DNA from: JADGOV01 sp040002735
GTDB lineage: Bacteria; Actinomycetota; Actinomycetes; JADGOV01
NCBI GenBank assembly: GCA_040002735.1
Contig: JBDUDX010000122.1
Location: 1 to 6,370 of the forward strand
Direction of reading: 5' to 3'
Length of the DNA: 6,370 nt
Numbering within the stretch: position 1 is the stretch's first letter; every line of letters starts with the position of its first letter. Shown one piece after another: positions 5,972 to 6,370 of this stretch. The notes beneath the pieces are model-generated. The model made no database searches. It had not been told where the DNA came from and was given only the letters and a program-made list of their open reading frames with translations. A program made the translations under genes and the position numbers.

Positions 5972-6120
5972 GTGTCGTTGGAGGGCCTGCCGCTGACCTG
6001 ACCGCGCACCCACCGGCCATCGTCGCCGCCCTCAACGCTGTCGTGCCGTTGCAGATCTACAGGGCCTCGCCGGCCACGCTGCCCACGCACAGGCAGGACG
6101 CTATGACGTCCTGCCAATAG
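5972..6120 (+). pseudogene. Degraded coding remnant, frameshifted by a CTGAC tandem duplication
   Basis: Two adjoining segments in different frames show strong third-position GC bias. The first, 5972-5998, reads VSLEGLPLT and then hits TGA. The second, from 5998, reads LTAHPPAIVAALNAVVPLQ and continues to TAG at 6118-6120. They meet exactly at a tandem repeat, CTGAC at 5993-5997 and again at 5998-6002. Removing one copy joins them into one frame (GLPLTAHPPAIVAAL and so on). This looks like the C-terminal scrap of a gene inactivated by a 5-bp duplication. An in-frame TGA also lies just upstream (5959-5961), so either the scrap is further damaged or the gene began near GTG 5972 as a peptide of about 47 aa. 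I do not recognise the family. Confidence 0.35.
6092..6115. repeat. Perfect inverted repeat with 9-bp arms (hairpin)
   Basis: GGCAGGACG and CGTCCTGCC are perfect arms around the 6-nt loop CTATGA. The hairpin overlaps the end of the coding remnant and lies about 100 nt before the putative intron. It could be a factor-independent terminator, although there is no T tract on either side. Confidence 0.5.
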
Positions 6121-6213
6121 CCCTCCATCGATCGGTCACCTATACCCCAGGCAAGCGGGTCACCCATCGAAAGAACTGGCGGCAGTACACAGAGAGGTTA
6201 GCCCTGCTCTTTC

Positions 6214-6370
6214 GTGCGTCCAGCGAACAAGGAGGTGACCTCGTGACGTCACGGGGTGATCTTGATGTTCGTGCTCGTCGTCGCTTGCCGGTGGAAGTCC
6301 GGTCCGGGTAGCTGCCAGGAGGCCCGGTAGCAGACTGGCGGCTCGGTCTGGAAACGGGTCGGGTCGAAGC
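6214..6370 (+). mobile_element. Probable group II intron, 5' end (domain I start), truncated by window edge
   Basis: From 6214 the sequence begins GTGCGTCC, matching the conserved GUGYG 5' end of group II introns. It then holds the kind of short nested stems expected in early domain I: AGGTGACCT, then the palindrome CGTGACGTCACG (6242-6253), then a GGTGGAAGTCCGG block (around 6290-6302). That block resembles the GGUGAAAGUCC element found in many bacterial group II introns. The following stretch with AGACTGGCGGCT and CTGGAAACGGGTCGGGTCGAAGC also fits this domain, which commonly carries an AGACUGG-type segment and GAAA-type motifs. An intron-encoded reverse transcriptase/maturase, if present, would start some hundreds of bases beyond the window. 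No exon-binding sites can be assigned. The call rests on motif resemblance, not on a full structure. Confidence 0.6.

Noticed and set aside
6089..6309. Open frame crossing the putative intron boundary
   Set aside because: Third-position bias is only moderate, no family is recognised, and the frame ends at TAG shortly after the intron-like GGTGGAAGTCC block.
1..6370. CRISPR array, tRNA, rRNA or complete insertion sequence
   Set aside because: No regularly spaced repeats, cloverleaf-like sequences, rRNA segments or terminal inverted repeats with a transposase were seen.

Overview
The window is very GC-rich, with strongly GC-biased third codon positions, GTG/TTG starts and tightly overlapping genes. 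This points to an actinomycete. A Micromonosporaceae-like or related filamentous genus is a reasonable but unproven guess.

Region 1 (1-3463, + strand) is a sulfate/thiosulfate import operon ending in a regulator. In order it holds the 3' end of a periplasmic-type sulfate-binding protein, the two membrane permeases CysT and CysW, the ATPase CysA, and an Rrf2-family winged-helix regulator. Junctions are coupled: CysT follows the binding protein by 6 nt, CysT/CysW overlap by 8 nt, CysW/CysA by 1 nt and CysA/Rrf2 by 4 nt (ATGA). The binding protein captures the oxyanion, CysT/CysW form the channel and CysA powers it. The co-transcribed Rrf2 protein probably adjusts the operon to sulfur or cysteine status.

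Region 2 (3464-4024) holds a probable two-helix small membrane protein (3541-3726) and a gap of about 300 nt. The gap has two inverted repeats and no convincing gene.

Region 3 (4025-5888) holds a PAPS-dependent sulfotransferase (+), which would use activated sulfate derived from the transporter. Convergent to it, 13 nt away, is a cytosolic five-bladed beta-propeller protein of glycosidase-like fold (-). The propeller gene appears to be transcribed from a leaderless promoter with a palindrome lying in the promoter spacer.

Region 4 (5889-6370) looks like accessory DNA. It contains a degraded coding remnant broken by a 5-bp tandem duplication, a perfect 9-bp-arm hairpin, and what looks like the 5' end of a group II intron starting at 6214 and running off the window. 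Nothing here is clearly a new defence or other system. The most notable points are the sulfate-import/Rrf2/sulfotransferase neighbourhood, the leaderless propeller promoter and the intron boundary.
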